Below, in pieces: positions 43,705 to 52,960 of a stretch of 64,000 nucleotides of DNA. Source of the stretch: Pseudomonadota bacterium. GTDB lineage: Bacteria > Verrucomicrobiota > Verrucomicrobiia > Limisphaerales > SXTU01. The notes beneath the pieces are model-generated. The model was not told where the DNA came from and ran no database searches. It was given only the letters and a program-made list of their open reading frames with translations. The DNA lies in assembly GCA_009922615.1 (NCBI GenBank), contig RFVF01000008.1:27981-91980 (forward strand), written 5' to 3'. Both the position numbers and the translations under genes were made by a program. Position 1 is the stretch's first letter. Each line of letters opens with the position of its first letter.

Positions 43705-44988
43705 GTGTCGCGACTGCCCTTCGAGCTGCTGCTGGCGCTGCGTTATCTGCGGCCCAAGCGCACGTTCGTCTCCATCATCACGCTGATCTCGGTCATCGGC
43801 GTGATGCTCGGCGTGGCGGTGCTCATCATCGTCATCAGCGTGATGAGCGGCTTCGACAAGCTGCTCCGCGACAAGCTGCTCGGCTTCAACGCCCACCTTC
43901 GCGTCGTCCAGCCCGGAGCCCTGCTCGCCGAGCGCGACACGGTCATGGCGCGCATCATGGCCAACCCCCGGGTAAAGGGCGTAGCGCCGTTCGTGCAAGG
44001 CAAGGTGATGCTCGAAACGCAATCCGACGGCAACGGATCGCTCGTCGATGCACCTGTGGTGCGCGGGGTGGACACGGGCCGCGGCGAGGGCGTGGCTGAC
44101 TTGCGCACGAATATCATCAGCGGCGAGTTCAACCTGCGCGGCAACGGCCTGCTCGTCGGCCGCGAACTGGCCAACAACCTCGGCCTGCGCGTCGGCGACC
44201 ACGTGGAAATCACGTCGCCAGCGTTGGCCAAAAAGATGCGTGAAGCCATGCGGCGCAGCGAAGGCAAGGACTTGACCGAGGTGCGCAAGCCCGACGAATA
44301 CACCGTCAAGGGCGTCTTCGACGTGGGCTACTACGAATTCAACGCCAACTTTGTCGTGACCTCGCTGGCCAACGGCCAGGATCTCTTCGAGCTGGGCGAC
44401 GATGTCCATGCGCTGCAAATCATGCTGCACAATCCGTATGAGGCGGACGTGGCCAGCCACGAGTTGCAACAGACGCTCGGGCCGCAGTTCCTCGTGCGGA
44501 GTTGGCTGGACGACAACTCCGGCATCCTCAACGCACTGCTGGTGGAGAAGAATGTCATGTTCTACCTGCTTTTCTTCATCATGATCGTGGCCGCGTTCGG
44601 CATTACCAGCGCGCAGATCACGTTCGTCGTGCAAAAGACGCGCGAGATCGGCGTGCTCAAGGCGCTGGGCTCCACAAACGGGCAGGTGCGCTGGCTGTTC
44701 CTCAGCCAGAGCCTGATCGTCGGTGTGCTGGGTGTAATCGCGGGCTTCGGGCTGGGTCTGCTGGCACTACATTATCGGAATCAGTTTTTGGATGTAATGA
44801 ACAAGCTGTTCGGCTTCGAGCTGTTCCCGCGCACGATCTACGCCTTCGACCGCCTGCCGGCGCTCATCGTGCCCGGCGACATCGCGATCATCTGTGGTGG
44901 GTCGCTCTTCATTTGCCTGCTCGCCGGCCTGCTGCCGGCGTGGAATGCGGGGCGGCTGCAACCGGTGGAGGCGCTTCGCAATGAGTGA
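43705..44988 (+). CDS. lolC: Lipoprotein-releasing ABC permease (LolC/LolE)
   Basis: 427 residues from GTG 43705. It has the N-terminal [38 protein letters not shown] segment (two parts), a periplasmic domain, and three C-terminal segments ([58 protein letters not shown]). It extracts outer-membrane lipoproteins from the inner membrane with LolD. The stop overlaps the lolD start by 8 bp. Only one LolC/E-type permease is present, so a homodimer is likely. Confidence 0.94.
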   Translation: MSRLPFELLLALRYLRPKRTFVSIITLISVIGVMLGVAVLIIVISVMSGFDKLLRDKLLGFNAHLRVVQPGALLAERDTVMARIMANPRVKGVAPFVQGKVMLETQSDGNGSLVDAPVVRGVDTGRGEGVADLRTNIISGEFNLRGNGLLVGRELANNLGLRVGDHVEITSPALAKKMREAMRRSEGKDLTEVRKPDEYTVKGVFDVGYYEFNANFVVTSLANGQDLFELGDDVHALQIMLHNPYEADVASHELQQTLGPQFLVRSWLDDNSGILNALLVEKNVMFYLLFFIMIVAAFGITSAQITFVVQKTREIGVLKALGSTNGQVRWLFLSQSLIVGVLGVIAGFGLGLLALHYRNQFLDVMNKLFGFELFPRTIYAFDRLPALIVPGDIAIICGGSLFICLLAGLLPAWNAGRLQPVEALRNE

Positions 44989-45658
44989 GCCCCTCCTCCG
45001 CGCCACCGGCCTGCGCAAAACCTACCGCATTGGCGCACGCCTCGTGGAAGTGCTGCGCGGCGTGGATCTCACGGTGGACGCCGGCGAATTCGTCGCGTTG
45101 CGCGGCGCGTCCGGCGCGGGCAAGAGCACGTTGCTGCATCTGCTCGGCGGACTCGACCGGCCCAACCACGGCGAAATCCACTTCCGCAGCCAGAGTCTCG
45201 CCGCGCTGAATGACCACGACCTGGCGAAGCTGCGCCTAGGCCAAGTTGGCTTTGTCTTCCAAGCCTATCATCTCCTGCCCGAGCTGGACGCGCTGGAAAA
45301 CGTCTGCCTTCCCGGCCGCGTCGCGCGGCGGGATCCGGCCGAGGCAGAACGGCGTGGCCGCGAGCTGTTGCGGCGCGTTGGTCTGGAGCACCGGCTGGAG
45401 CATCGCCCGGCCGAACTCTCCGGCGGCGAGCAGCAACGCGTCGCCATCGCCCGAGCGTTGGTGAACCAGCCTGCGCTCATCCTCGCCGATGAGCCGACGG
45501 GCAACCTCGATTCGCACACCGGCGAGGAAATCCTGAACCTACTGTGCGAACTCCGCGCGGAAACCAAAGCCACGCTGATCATCGCCACGCATGATGCCAG
45601 AGTGGCCGCCCGGGCACCGCGGGTAGTGCAGTTGTTGGATGGGCAACTGGCGAGGTGA
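44981..45658 (+). CDS. lolD: Lipoprotein-releasing ABC ATPase LolD
   Basis: 225 residues from ATG 44981. Walker [11 protein letters not shown]-loop [18 protein letters not shown] (LolD-type), signature [15 protein letters not shown], Walker [13 protein letters not shown]. Its overlapping start with lolC and its LolD-style [11 protein letters not shown] segment support this over a generic MacB ATPase. Confidence 0.95.
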   Translation: MSEPLLRATGLRKTYRIGARLVEVLRGVDLTVDAGEFVALRGASGAGKSTLLHLLGGLDRPNHGEIHFRSQSLAALNDHDLAKLRLGQVGFVFQAYHLLPELDALENVCLPGRVARRDPAEAERRGRELLRRVGLEHRLEHRPAELSGGEQQRVAIARALVNQPALILADEPTGNLDSHTGEEILNLLCELRAETKATLIIATHDARVAARAPRVVQLLDGQLAR

Positions 45659-45662
45659 GCGG

Positions 45663-45735
45663 ACTGGAAAGTAATCAGTGGTCAGCCCTGAGCGTTCCCG
45701 GCTAGTTGCTAATCACTAGCTAGCAATCACTTTCC
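45663..45735. repeat. Intergenic GGAAAGTAATCAGTGGTCAG / CTAGCAATCACTTTCC inverted repeat
   Basis: The 3' ends of lolD and of the convergent sugar dehydrogenase gene are separated by a tract whose flanks (GGAAAGTAATCA and TGCTAATCAC...CAATCACTTTCC) are imperfect reverse complements. It may act as a bidirectional terminator. Confidence 0.7.
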
Positions 45736-45741
45736 CCGCCG

Positions 45742-47997
45742 TCACTTCACCGAGCGAATCCACTCGCCCAGCATCTTCACCGCCGGTTCATCCACGATCG
45801 ACTTGGCCAGCGGCGGCATCCCGCCTTGGCCGATGCGCAGCACGCGCTGCATGAGCACGCTGCGTTCAGGCGCGCCGGGCGCGACGAGCAACGCGTCGGC
45901 AATGCCGAACTTGTCGTGCAAGGGCGCGACGCCGATGAGCTTCATTTGCTCGGGCTTGGTGTTCCAACGCAGCGTGATCGCGGAATTTCCGCCGCCGGCC
46001 TCGACATGGCAGTGCGAGCAATTGGCGTGGAGGTAGGAACGCGCACGGTCGTCGAGCGGTGCGGACTCGTCGTAGGGATTGGGCAACGCAACCATTTTCT
46101 CGGGCGGCTTCGGCAGCTTGGCCACGCCGTCCTTGTCGGGCTTGAGATTGAACACACCGATGTGCGCGAGCGTGCGAAGCTGGTTGGCCTTCACGCCGGC
46201 GTAATCGTGCTCGCGATTCATCTGCACCGTGGTGGTGCCCAGCACGAACTGCGCGGCGCGGCTGTGGCAGGTCATGCACTCGGCGCGGCTCGGGTAATGC
46301 CACGTCTGCTGGCGCGTGCCGCCGGGCGCACGGGCGTCCTTGATCTTGAAGGCGCGATCCACGCCCTTGGCCTCGACGAGTTCCGCGTCGGTCTGCGACT
46401 CGTTCCAGCGGTAGCTGTAACCGACCCACTCGTTCTGCTCGAAGAGGAGGAAACGAGTCTCGATCCATTTGCGCGACTTCGGGTTGCCGGCTTCGAGGTC
46501 GAGCGCAAAGCTTTTCACCAGCACGGTTTCCTCGGGGAATTTCCAGCCGCCACCTTCGCTGAACTCGATCTTGGACTCGCCCGGCAGCGCGATGAACCGT
46601 TCCTTGTGCGCGCCGTCCGACCACAACTGCGAGTTCACCGAATACGGAATCACGCCCGGCGCAACGACGTGGCCTTTGACCTTTGCGAACAGCCCGCTCT
46701 CGCTGAGTTTTCGCGGGAACGGCGGACGCTTCTTCGTCTCCGGCGGGGTCGGCTCCAGTTCGTAAAGTTGTCCGGCATAATCGACGTAGAAGATTTCTCC
46801 ATCGCGGCCTTCGCAGAAGGCGAGGATCTGGTGCGGCGTGTCGGCGATCTCGCGATGCCACGTGACCTTCGCCCCCTTGCGCTTGAGCGCCCAGATTTTA
46901 CCGGTGCCGTAGTCGCCGTAGACATAGGCCCCACGGAGCTCGGCGAAACGGCTGCCCTGATACACCACGCCGCCGGTGATCGAGCGCGCCTCAGCGTGGT
47001 GATGCTCCATGAGCGGCGGGGTGAACGGATGCGGGCCCGGCTTGCGCTGCGCGTGGAAGGGATGATTTCCCTCGCGCACACTCCAGCCAAAGTTCGCGCC
47101 GCGCGTGACCAGTTCAATCATTTCGTAGAGGTCCTGCCCAATGTCGCCGACGAGCAATCCTCCGTCGGCCGGGTCCATCGTGATGCGCCACGGGTTGCGG
47201 AATCCGTAAGCCCACAGCTCAGGCCGCGCACCGGGGATATCCCAGAACGGATTGTCCTTGGGAATCGAAAACGCCTTGCCCGCGTCGGGATGTTCGATAT
47301 CGAGGCGCAGCAGGCCGGAGTTCAAGTCCGTGATGTCCTGCCCGGTGTTGTTGCCGTCCGAGTCGCTCGTGCCGTCGCCGGAAGTGATGTAGAGCATGCC
47401 ATCAAGGCCAAACGCCATCTCGCCACCGTTGTGACCATTGGACCACCACTGGATGATTTCATATTGCGAGTCCGGGTTTGCTTTTCCCTCGGGCGTGACC
47501 GTGTAGCGGAGAATGCGGTTGAACCGGTTGGTCCCGCCCAGCACCACGCCCGCGCTGTTGGTCTGCTTCGTGATTGGGCCGTTCACGAACGTGAACACAT
47601 ACCGGTTCGTCGCGAAGCCCGGATGGAAGTGGAAGGAATACAGCTCGTGGTCCGGCACGGTGAGAAACACATTCGTCGTCGTGCCCGCCTGATCGCGCGA
47701 GATGGAGAGGATGCGTCCGGCCTGCTCACCGACGAGGAAGCCATCGCTGCTCGCGTCACGCCCGATGAAGAGCGAGTGATGGAAATTCAACGCCGGCCAC
47801 GCGCGTTTGGCCCGCAGCATCGGGGGTGGTTCCGGTGAGCCAACGACGCGCGAGGTGGTTAGCAGAATGCGTTTGTCCAGGCCGACGGGCTGGCCGTCGT
47901 GGGCGAGCGCGGGAGATTTTACTGCGGGGGCGGCGGGAAGCTGGGCGACCAGACTCCCCATGAGCAGCACGAAGAACGAACGAATCAGGTGGTTCAC
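45742..47997 (-). CDS. Secreted glucose/sorbosone dehydrogenase fused to a c-type cytochrome
   Basis: 751 residues with a signal peptide (SFFVLLMGSLVAQLPAAPA). Residues 40-420 are a beta-propeller of the PQQ/glucose-sorbosone type (NGHNGGEMAFGLDGMLYITSGDG, YGFRNPWRITMDP, GDIGQDLYEMIE). Residues 430-751 are an SO2930-type haem domain with ECMTCHSRA and NCSHCHVEA, each CX2CH, and GGMPPLA near the end. It would oxidise sugars in the periplasm and pass electrons to the haems. It is divergent from a DUF1501 gene 138 bp away. Confidence 0.92.
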   Translation of the reverse strand: MNHLIRSFFVLLMGSLVAQLPAAPAVKSPALAHDGQPVGLDKRILLTTSRVVGSPEPPPMLRAKRAWPALNFHHSLFIGRDASSDGFLVGEQAGRILSISRDQAGTTTNVFLTVPDHELYSFHFHPGFATNRYVFTFVNGPITKQTNSAGVVLGGTNRFNRILRYTVTPEGKANPDSQYEIIQWWSNGHNGGEMAFGLDGMLYITSGDGTSDSDGNNTGQDITDLNSGLLRLDIEHPDAGKAFSIPKDNPFWDIPGARPELWAYGFRNPWRITMDPADGGLLVGDIGQDLYEMIELVTRGANFGWSVREGNHPFHAQRKPGPHPFTPPLMEHHHAEARSITGGVVYQGSRFAELRGAYVYGDYGTGKIWALKRKGAKVTWHREIADTPHQILAFCEGRDGEIFYVDYAGQLYELEPTPPETKKRPPFPRKLSESGLFAKVKGHVVAPGVIPYSVNSQLWSDGAHKERFIALPGESKIEFSEGGGWKFPEETVLVKSFALDLEAGNPKSRKWIETRFLLFEQNEWVGYSYRWNESQTDAELVEAKGVDRAFKIKDARAPGGTRQQTWHYPSRAECMTCHSRAAQFVLGTTTVQMNREHDYAGVKANQLRTLAHIGVFNLKPDKDGVAKLPKPPEKMVALPNPYDESAPLDDRARSYLHANCSHCHVEAGGGNSAITLRWNTKPEQMKLIGVAPLHDKFGIADALLVAPGAPERSVLMQRVLRIGQGGMPPLAKSIVDEPAVKMLGEWIRSVK

Positions 47998-48135
47998 GCA
48001 ACAAGCCTAGACCGCACAGCAAGGCCGTCAATTCAGCGCTTGCGGGACAAGGGAAACCCGGCCGTTTACGTCAGTTTGCTGAGTTTGAGGGCCGATTCAA
48101 TGCGGCGTCGACCGGCACCGTCCAACGCCGCACAC

Positions 48136-49539
48136 ATGCTCACACTCCAAGACGCCCGGCACCCCGCTGGCGGCCGTTCCCGCCGCCAGTTCCTGCGCGT
48201 CGGGGGGCTTTCCCTGGGCGGGATCACGCTCGCGGACCTGCTGGCTTTCAAAGCCCACGCCAAGGCCAACAAGCTCGCGCTCCGTGACAAATCAGTCATC
48301 TTCCTCTTCCAGCACGGCGGCCCGTCCCAGTTCGAGACCTTCGATCCCAAGATGGATGCACCGCGCGAGATCCGTTCCGCGACCGGCGAAATTCGCACGA
48401 AGATTCCCGGCATCACGTTCGGCTCCACCTTCGAGAAGCTGGCGCAACTCAACGACAAGTTCTCCATCGTCCGCTCGTTCACCACCGGCGATGCGAACCA
48501 CGACATCAAACCCATCGTCGGTCGCGACACGTTGCGTGCGAACATGGGCACGCTCTACTCCCGCGTCGCTGGCGTGCTGCGGCCCGACACCGCGATGCCC
48601 ACCAACGTCGCGCTCTTCCCGCGCGCGGTGGACCCGCTCTCCGGCCCGGCCATCACGCAGTTCGGCAACTTCGAGTCGGTAGGCGAATTCGGCTCGGCCT
48701 ACGCGCCGTTCGTGCCCGGAGCGGGCGGCGGCTTGCAGGCGGACATGAAGCTGAACCTCCCGCAGTCCCGACTCAACGACCGCCGCGAATTACTCGGCTC
48801 CCTGGACCTGTGGAAGCGCCGCGCCGAGGCAAGCGGGGCCTTCGACGGCCTTGATTCCTTTCAGCAGCAAGCCTTCGCCACGTTGGAGGGCGGCATCTCC
48901 GACGCCTTTGATCTCAGCAAGGAAGACCCGCGCGTCGTGGCCCGCTACGACACCGCGCCGCTCTCGTCGCGCGACCGCTTCAGTCCCGCGTGGAAAAACC
49001 GTGAGCATTACGCCGACAATTCCGCGACCCTCGGCAAACTGCTCCTCCTCGCCCGTCGCCTCTGCGAACGCGGCGCGGGCTTCGTCACCGTCACCACCAG
49101 CTTCGTCTGGGACATGCACGCCGACGTGAACAACGCGCCCATGACCGTGGGTATGGACTACGTGGGGCGACCCTTCGATCACGCCGTCTCCGCATTCATC
49201 GAGGACTGCGAGGCGCGGGGTCTGCGGGACAAGATTCTCCTCGTGTGCTGCGGCGAAATGGGCCGCACCCCACGCATCAATGCCAAAGGCGGGCGGGACC
49301 ACTGGGGCGGCCTCGCTCCCTTGCTCCTCTACGGTGGCGGATTGCAGATGGGCCGCGTCATCGGCGCCTCCGCGCGCGACGGCGGCGCGCCCTCTGACAG
49401 CCCGGCGACGATGCAAAACCTGCTCGCCACCGTCATGCACACACTGCTAGACCTCGGCGAAGTGCGCGTGATGGACGGCTTGCCCAAGTCCCTCGTGGAC
49501 ACCCTTACCGGCGGCGAGCCGATCAAGGGTTTGGTGTAA
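48136..49539 (+). CDS. DUF1501 protein, Tat-exported
   Basis: 467 residues from ATG 48136. Tat signal RSRRQFLRVGGLSLGG. Body signatures are IFLFQHGGPSQFETFDPK, SIVRSFTTGDANHDIKP, GFVTVTTSFVWDMHAD, and CCGEMGRTPRINAKGGRDHWG near the C-terminus. It is divergent from the sugar dehydrogenase-cytochrome gene, with a 138-bp shared upstream region. No DUF1549 partner is next to it. Confidence 0.93.
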   Translation: MLTLQDARHPAGGRSRRQFLRVGGLSLGGITLADLLAFKAHAKANKLALRDKSVIFLFQHGGPSQFETFDPKMDAPREIRSATGEIRTKIPGITFGSTFEKLAQLNDKFSIVRSFTTGDANHDIKPIVGRDTLRANMGTLYSRVAGVLRPDTAMPTNVALFPRAVDPLSGPAITQFGNFESVGEFGSAYAPFVPGAGGGLQADMKLNLPQSRLNDRRELLGSLDLWKRRAEASGAFDGLDSFQQQAFATLEGGISDAFDLSKEDPRVVARYDTAPLSSRDRFSPAWKNREHYADNSATLGKLLLLARRLCERGAGFVTVTTSFVWDMHADVNNAPMTVGMDYVGRPFDHAVSAFIEDCEARGLRDKILLVCCGEMGRTPRINAKGGRDHWGGLAPLLLYGGGLQMGRVIGASARDGGAPSDSPATMQNLLATVMHTLLDLGEVRVMDGLPKSLVDTLTGGEPIKGLV

Positions 49540-49616
49540 ACTTCGCCAGCAATTTCCCCTCGTTCCGCCGATGCGGCATTGAGTCCCGGCGCACGACCGC
49601 GTTACCCTTCGGCCAC

Positions 49617-49949
49617 ATGAGCAAACCCGCCTGCCCGATGTGTGAGATGGCTGACGTTCTGGAGCACCCTGAAAAATGGGAGTGCGTCACCTGCGGTCAC
49701 GAGTGGCCGCGCGCGGCCGCCACCGAGGCCGCGCCCGCCGCCCGCATCGTGAAGGACGCCCACGGCAACGTGCTCGCCGACGGCGACTGCGTGATCCTGA
49801 TCAAGGACTTGAAGCTCGGCGGGTCCCAAGTGCTCAAGGGCGGCTCGAAGTCCAAACCCATCCGCCTCGAAGACGACGACCACGAAATCTCCTGCAAGGT
49901 GGATGGCATCGCCGTGGGCCTCAAAGCCTGCTTCGTCAAGAAGGCGTGA
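49617..49949 (+). CDS. yjdM: PhnA/YjdM-family zinc-ribbon protein
   Basis: 110 residues. N-terminal zinc ribbon CPMCEMADVLEHPEKWECVTCGHEW (two CxxC pairs, quoted in part: CPMC and CVTC). The C-terminal VKDAHGNVLADGDCVILIKDLK is the conserved PhnA_Zn_ribbon/PhnA domain. The E. coli homologue yjdM has an uncertain role and is not itself a phosphonate enzyme. It is followed after 3 bp by the PNPOx-like gene. Confidence 0.93.
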   Translation: MSKPACPMCEMADVLEHPEKWECVTCGHEWPRAAATEAAPAARIVKDAHGNVLADGDCVILIKDLKLGGSQVLKGGSKSKPIRLEDDDHEISCKVDGIAVGLKACFVKKA

Positions 49950-49952
49950 ACC

Positions 49953-50543
49953 ATGGCCGACCGGTTTCTCCACACCCTGTTCACGCCGTCCGTGCTAGCC
50001 ACGCAGGAGCATTATTTTGGACGGTGCGGCCGAGTGGATGCCGCTCCGGAGCGTGACGCACTCACCGACGAGGAGTGCACCTTCATCGCAGCGCGGGATT
50101 CTTTTTACATGGCCTCGGTCACGGAAAACGGCTGGCCTTACCTGCAACATCGCGGTGGCGCGCCGGGCTTCCTGCACGTCGTGAGTCCCACGCAACTTGC
50201 GTTCGCCGACTACAAGGGCAACCGCCAGTTGCTCACCACCGGCAACCTCGCCGTTAATGATCGGGTGGCACTGTTTCTCATGGATTATCCGCGCCGCGAA
50301 CGGTTGAAAATCCTCGGGCACGCGCGTATCGAGGACGCCCGCCAACATCCCGAACTCGTCACGCAACTGGCCGAACCAGCTATGCGCAGCCTCGTCGAAC
50401 GGATATTTTTTATCGAGGTCCTTTCGTTTGATTGGAACTGCCCGAAATACATCACCCCGCGTTACACGGCTTCAGAAGTGGAGGCCGCCCTTGCGCCGTT
50501 GCGCCAGCGCATCGCTGAACTCGAAGCTCAACTCAATGCCTGA
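49953..50543 (+). CDS. Pyridoxamine 5'-phosphate oxidase family protein
   Basis: 196 residues. FMN-binding split-barrel with [42 protein letters not shown] and [17 protein letters not shown]-terminal coiled coil ([15 protein letters not shown]) ends the protein. It overlaps the DUF1348 gene by 8 bp, so the genes are coupled. Activity on pyridoxamine phosphate is not implied; related proteins reduce varied substrates. Confidence 0.88.
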   Translation: MADRFLHTLFTPSVLATQEHYFGRCGRVDAAPERDALTDEECTFIAARDSFYMASVTENGWPYLQHRGGAPGFLHVVSPTQLAFADYKGNRQLLTTGNLAVNDRVALFLMDYPRRERLKILGHARIEDARQHPELVTQLAEPAMRSLVERIFFIEVLSFDWNCPKYITPRYTASEVEAALAPLRQRIAELEAQLNA

Positions 50544-50973
50544 CATGAACCCCCGCCCACCGCTCCCGCCTTTCACCGAGGAAACCGCCCGCCAGAAAAT
50601 CCAGGCCGCCGAGGATGCCTGGAATTCCCGCGACCCCGAGCGTGTGTCGCTCGCTTACACCGAGGACACCCACTGGCGCAACCGCGCCGAGTTCGTCAAC
50701 GGCCGGGCAGAAGTTGTCGCCTTTCTGCGACGCAAGTGGGCACGCGAACTCGACTACCGGCTGAAAAAGGAACTGTGGACCTTTGGCGGCAATCGCATCG
50801 CCGTGCGTTTCGAGTATGAATTTCACGACGACTCCGGCCAGTGGTATCGCGCCTACGGCAACGAAAACTGGGAGTTCGACGAACTTGGCTACATGAAGTT
50901 TCGCTTCGCCAGCATCAACGACCTGCCGATTCAGGAGAGCGACCGGAAGTTCCGCTGGGAACGTAAAACGTGA
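50536..50973 (+). CDS. DUF1348 (NTF2-like) protein
   Basis: 145 residues from ATG 50536 (a second ATG at 50545). The sequence [34 protein letters not shown] and [16 protein letters not shown] matches the DUF1348/SnoaL-like NTF2 family. Its role is unknown; an enzyme or ligand-binding protein is possible. It overlaps the upstream PNPOx-like gene. Confidence 0.87.
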   Translation: MPDMNPRPPLPPFTEETARQKIQAAEDAWNSRDPERVSLAYTEDTHWRNRAEFVNGRAEVVAFLRRKWARELDYRLKKELWTFGGNRIAVRFEYEFHDDSGQWYRAYGNENWEFDELGYMKFRFASINDLPIQESDRKFRWERKT

Positions 50974-51009
50974 AACACATAAGTCTCCACCCTTTCACCA
51001 GCCCCGACC

Positions 51010-52023
51010 ATGTCTGGCTCAACCGCTCCTTCTCCCCAGCTCTTCTTTGAAACCATCAATGCCTTTCACCGGACGGCCGCGCTGAAGGCGGCGATTGATC
51101 TCGGCGTGTTCACGGCCGTCGGCGGCGCTCCGGCGACGGCGGCAGAGATTGCCGCACGTTGTCAGTCGCCCGAGCGGGGCATCCGCATTCTCAGCGACAA
51201 TTTGGCGATTCTGGGCTTCCTGACAAAGACTGGTGCGCATTATGCGCTCACCCCTTCGTCCGCCGTTTTCCTCGACGCAAAATCGCCGGCTTACTTCGGC
51301 GATGCGGTGAAATTCCTGCTCGCCCCCGGTCTGACGGAAGCCTTCACCGATCTGGCTTCCACCATCCGCCGTGGGCGCATTCACACCTCGGAGCATGGCA
51401 CCACCGCGCCGGATCATCCCGCGTGGGTGGAATTCGCGCGGGCCATGGGGCCACTGATGGTGCCAGCCGCGCAAGCGGCCGCCGAACTGACCCCGCTTGA
51501 TCCCGACCGCGACACCCGCGTGCTCGACATTTCGGCAAGCCACGGAGCCTACGGTATCGCCTTCGCGAAGAAAAATCCGCGCGCCCACTTGGTCGCTCTG
51601 GACTGGGAAGCGGTGCTCGCGGTCACGGAGGAAAACGCAGTCGCTGCGGGACTGGCCGGGCGATTCAACAAAATTGTCGGCAATGCCTTCACCGTGGATC
51701 TCGGCACCGGCTACGATGCAGTGCTGGTGCCGAACTTCCTGCACCACTTCAACATCGCAGACTGCACCCGTTTCCTGCGCCGTGTTTACGCCGCGCTACG
51801 CCCCGGCGGGCGCGTGGTCATCATTGAGTTTGTGCCCAACGAAGACCGGATCACTCCGGCGTGTTCTGCGAGCTTCAGCCTGGTCATGCTCGGCACCACG
51901 CCAGAAGGGGATGCCTACACGTTCTCCGAGTATGAGAAGATGCTCATCGAGGCAGGCTTCCACGACGCACAACTTCACGTGTTGCCGCCCACCGCGGAAA
52001 GCGCCGTGATCGCGACCGCGTGA
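51010..52023 (+). CDS. SAM-dependent O-methyltransferase with dimerisation domain
   Basis: 337 residues. The N-terminal winged-helix dimerisation domain (FFETINAFHRTAALKAAIDL, AARCQSPERGIRIL) precedes a class I methyltransferase core: VLDISASHGAYGIAFAKKNP, DWEAVLAVTEENA, PNFLHHFNIADCTRFLRRVY, PGGRVVIIEFV. It resembles plant-type caffeate/hydroxyindole O-methyltransferases and polyketide methyltransferases. The motif I Gly pattern is altered (DISASHG rather than DxGxGxG). The substrate is unknown. It converges on the PanB-like gene. Confidence 0.88.
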   Translation: MSGSTAPSPQLFFETINAFHRTAALKAAIDLGVFTAVGGAPATAAEIAARCQSPERGIRILSDNLAILGFLTKTGAHYALTPSSAVFLDAKSPAYFGDAVKFLLAPGLTEAFTDLASTIRRGRIHTSEHGTTAPDHPAWVEFARAMGPLMVPAAQAAAELTPLDPDRDTRVLDISASHGAYGIAFAKKNPRAHLVALDWEAVLAVTEENAVAAGLAGRFNKIVGNAFTVDLGTGYDAVLVPNFLHHFNIADCTRFLRRVYAALRPGGRVVIIEFVPNEDRITPACSASFSLVMLGTTPEGDAYTFSEYEKMLIEAGFHDAQLHVLPPTAESAVIATA

Positions 52024-52030
52024 GTGAGAG

Positions 52031-52858
52031 TTACGCCGGCTCCTTCGGCGTGCTGCCAACCGTCTTCACCACTTCCTCGAGCAATCGCGCATCCATCTCG
52101 ATCAGGTGGCTGCGCTCGGGGAAACGACCTTCGTTCACGTCGGCGATGTATTCACGGAACGCAGCGAGGCGCTCGGCTTGCAAACGCCGGTGCTCGGCAA
52201 GGAAGTTGCGATACGCCTTCGCGTGGCGCGGCGGCCGTTCCTCGTAGTCGCCGAGGATGTCGTCAGAGAAGAGGAATTGCGTGTCACAACCGCTGCCGGA
52301 GCCGAGCGACATGAGGAGCAATTTAGTCTGCGAACTAAGCCAGCGCGCAAGGTTGTGCGGCACCACTTCGAGTTCCGCCGCGTAAGCGCCCGCGTTTTCC
52401 AACTCCTGCATGCGACGGTGGAGTTCCCGTGCTTCCGCAACGGTCTTTCCGAGGGCGCGATAGCCGGTCCAAGTGACGTGCCGCGGCACGAGCCCGAGGT
52501 GGCCCACGACGGGTATGCCCTCGCGCGCCATCGCCTCGATGATGAACGGACTGGCCGAGCAATAGACCGAGCTGGCCCCGAGCTCGAGCGCACGAAACGC
52601 CACGCGGATGGCTTCCTCCGGCGACGCCAGCCCGTGCGGCGTGGCGCAGGAGAGAAAGCTTTTGGGGGCGGCGGCCACGAGCAACGGCAGCCGCGCCTGC
52701 GCTTCGGGGGAATCAAAGCTGCAGCTCATCAGGTCCACGCCCGCCTGTTCCGCCGCCGCCGCTTCCTCTGGGGACTTGACGTGGATGTGCGTGAGACAGC
52801 GTTTGCCCTTGAGCTGCTGAAGATCGTAAACGGTGTATTTCTTGCGCGGTCGGAGCAT
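52031..52858 (-). CDS. PanB-like protein with degenerate active site
   Basis: 275 residues from ATG 52858. The overall fold and the C-terminal CDTQFLFSDDILGDY...FREYIADVNEGRFPERSH match 3-methyl-2-oxobutanoate hydroxymethyltransferase (PanB), the ketopantoate step of pantothenate synthesis. An Asp-Ser (CSFDSPEA) corresponds to the first metal ligand region and AELEVVPHNLA keeps the catalytic Glu region, but the second metal Asp (LADMPF in PanB) reads LSCATPHG and the LEGG acid reads VYCSA. It may be an unusual aldolase/lyase of the PEP-mutase-like superfamily rather than a true PanB. No panC is adjacent. Confidence 0.7.
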   Translation of the reverse strand: MLRPRKKYTVYDLQQLKGKRCLTHIHVKSPEEAAAAEQAGVDLMSCSFDSPEAQARLPLLVAAAPKSFLSCATPHGLASPEEAIRVAFRALELGASSVYCSASPFIIEAMAREGIPVVGHLGLVPRHVTWTGYRALGKTVAEARELHRRMQELENAGAYAAELEVVPHNLARWLSSQTKLLLMSLGSGSGCDTQFLFSDDILGDYEERPPRHAKAYRNFLAEHRRLQAERLAAFREYIADVNEGRFPERSHLIEMDARLLEEVVKTVGSTPKEPA

Positions 52859-52960
52859 GGCGGAAGCATTACGAGAATGGGTGGGCGAACTCAACCGCCT
52901 TCGCCACGTCACTGTTTGTCTCGACCCGTTTGGCGGCGCTCTTTTATCGTCCGCTGCACC

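Noticed and set aside
45826..47838. 670-residue + strand frame over the sugar dehydrogenase gene
   Set aside because: Antisense composition only. The minus-strand protein has clear propeller and haem motifs.
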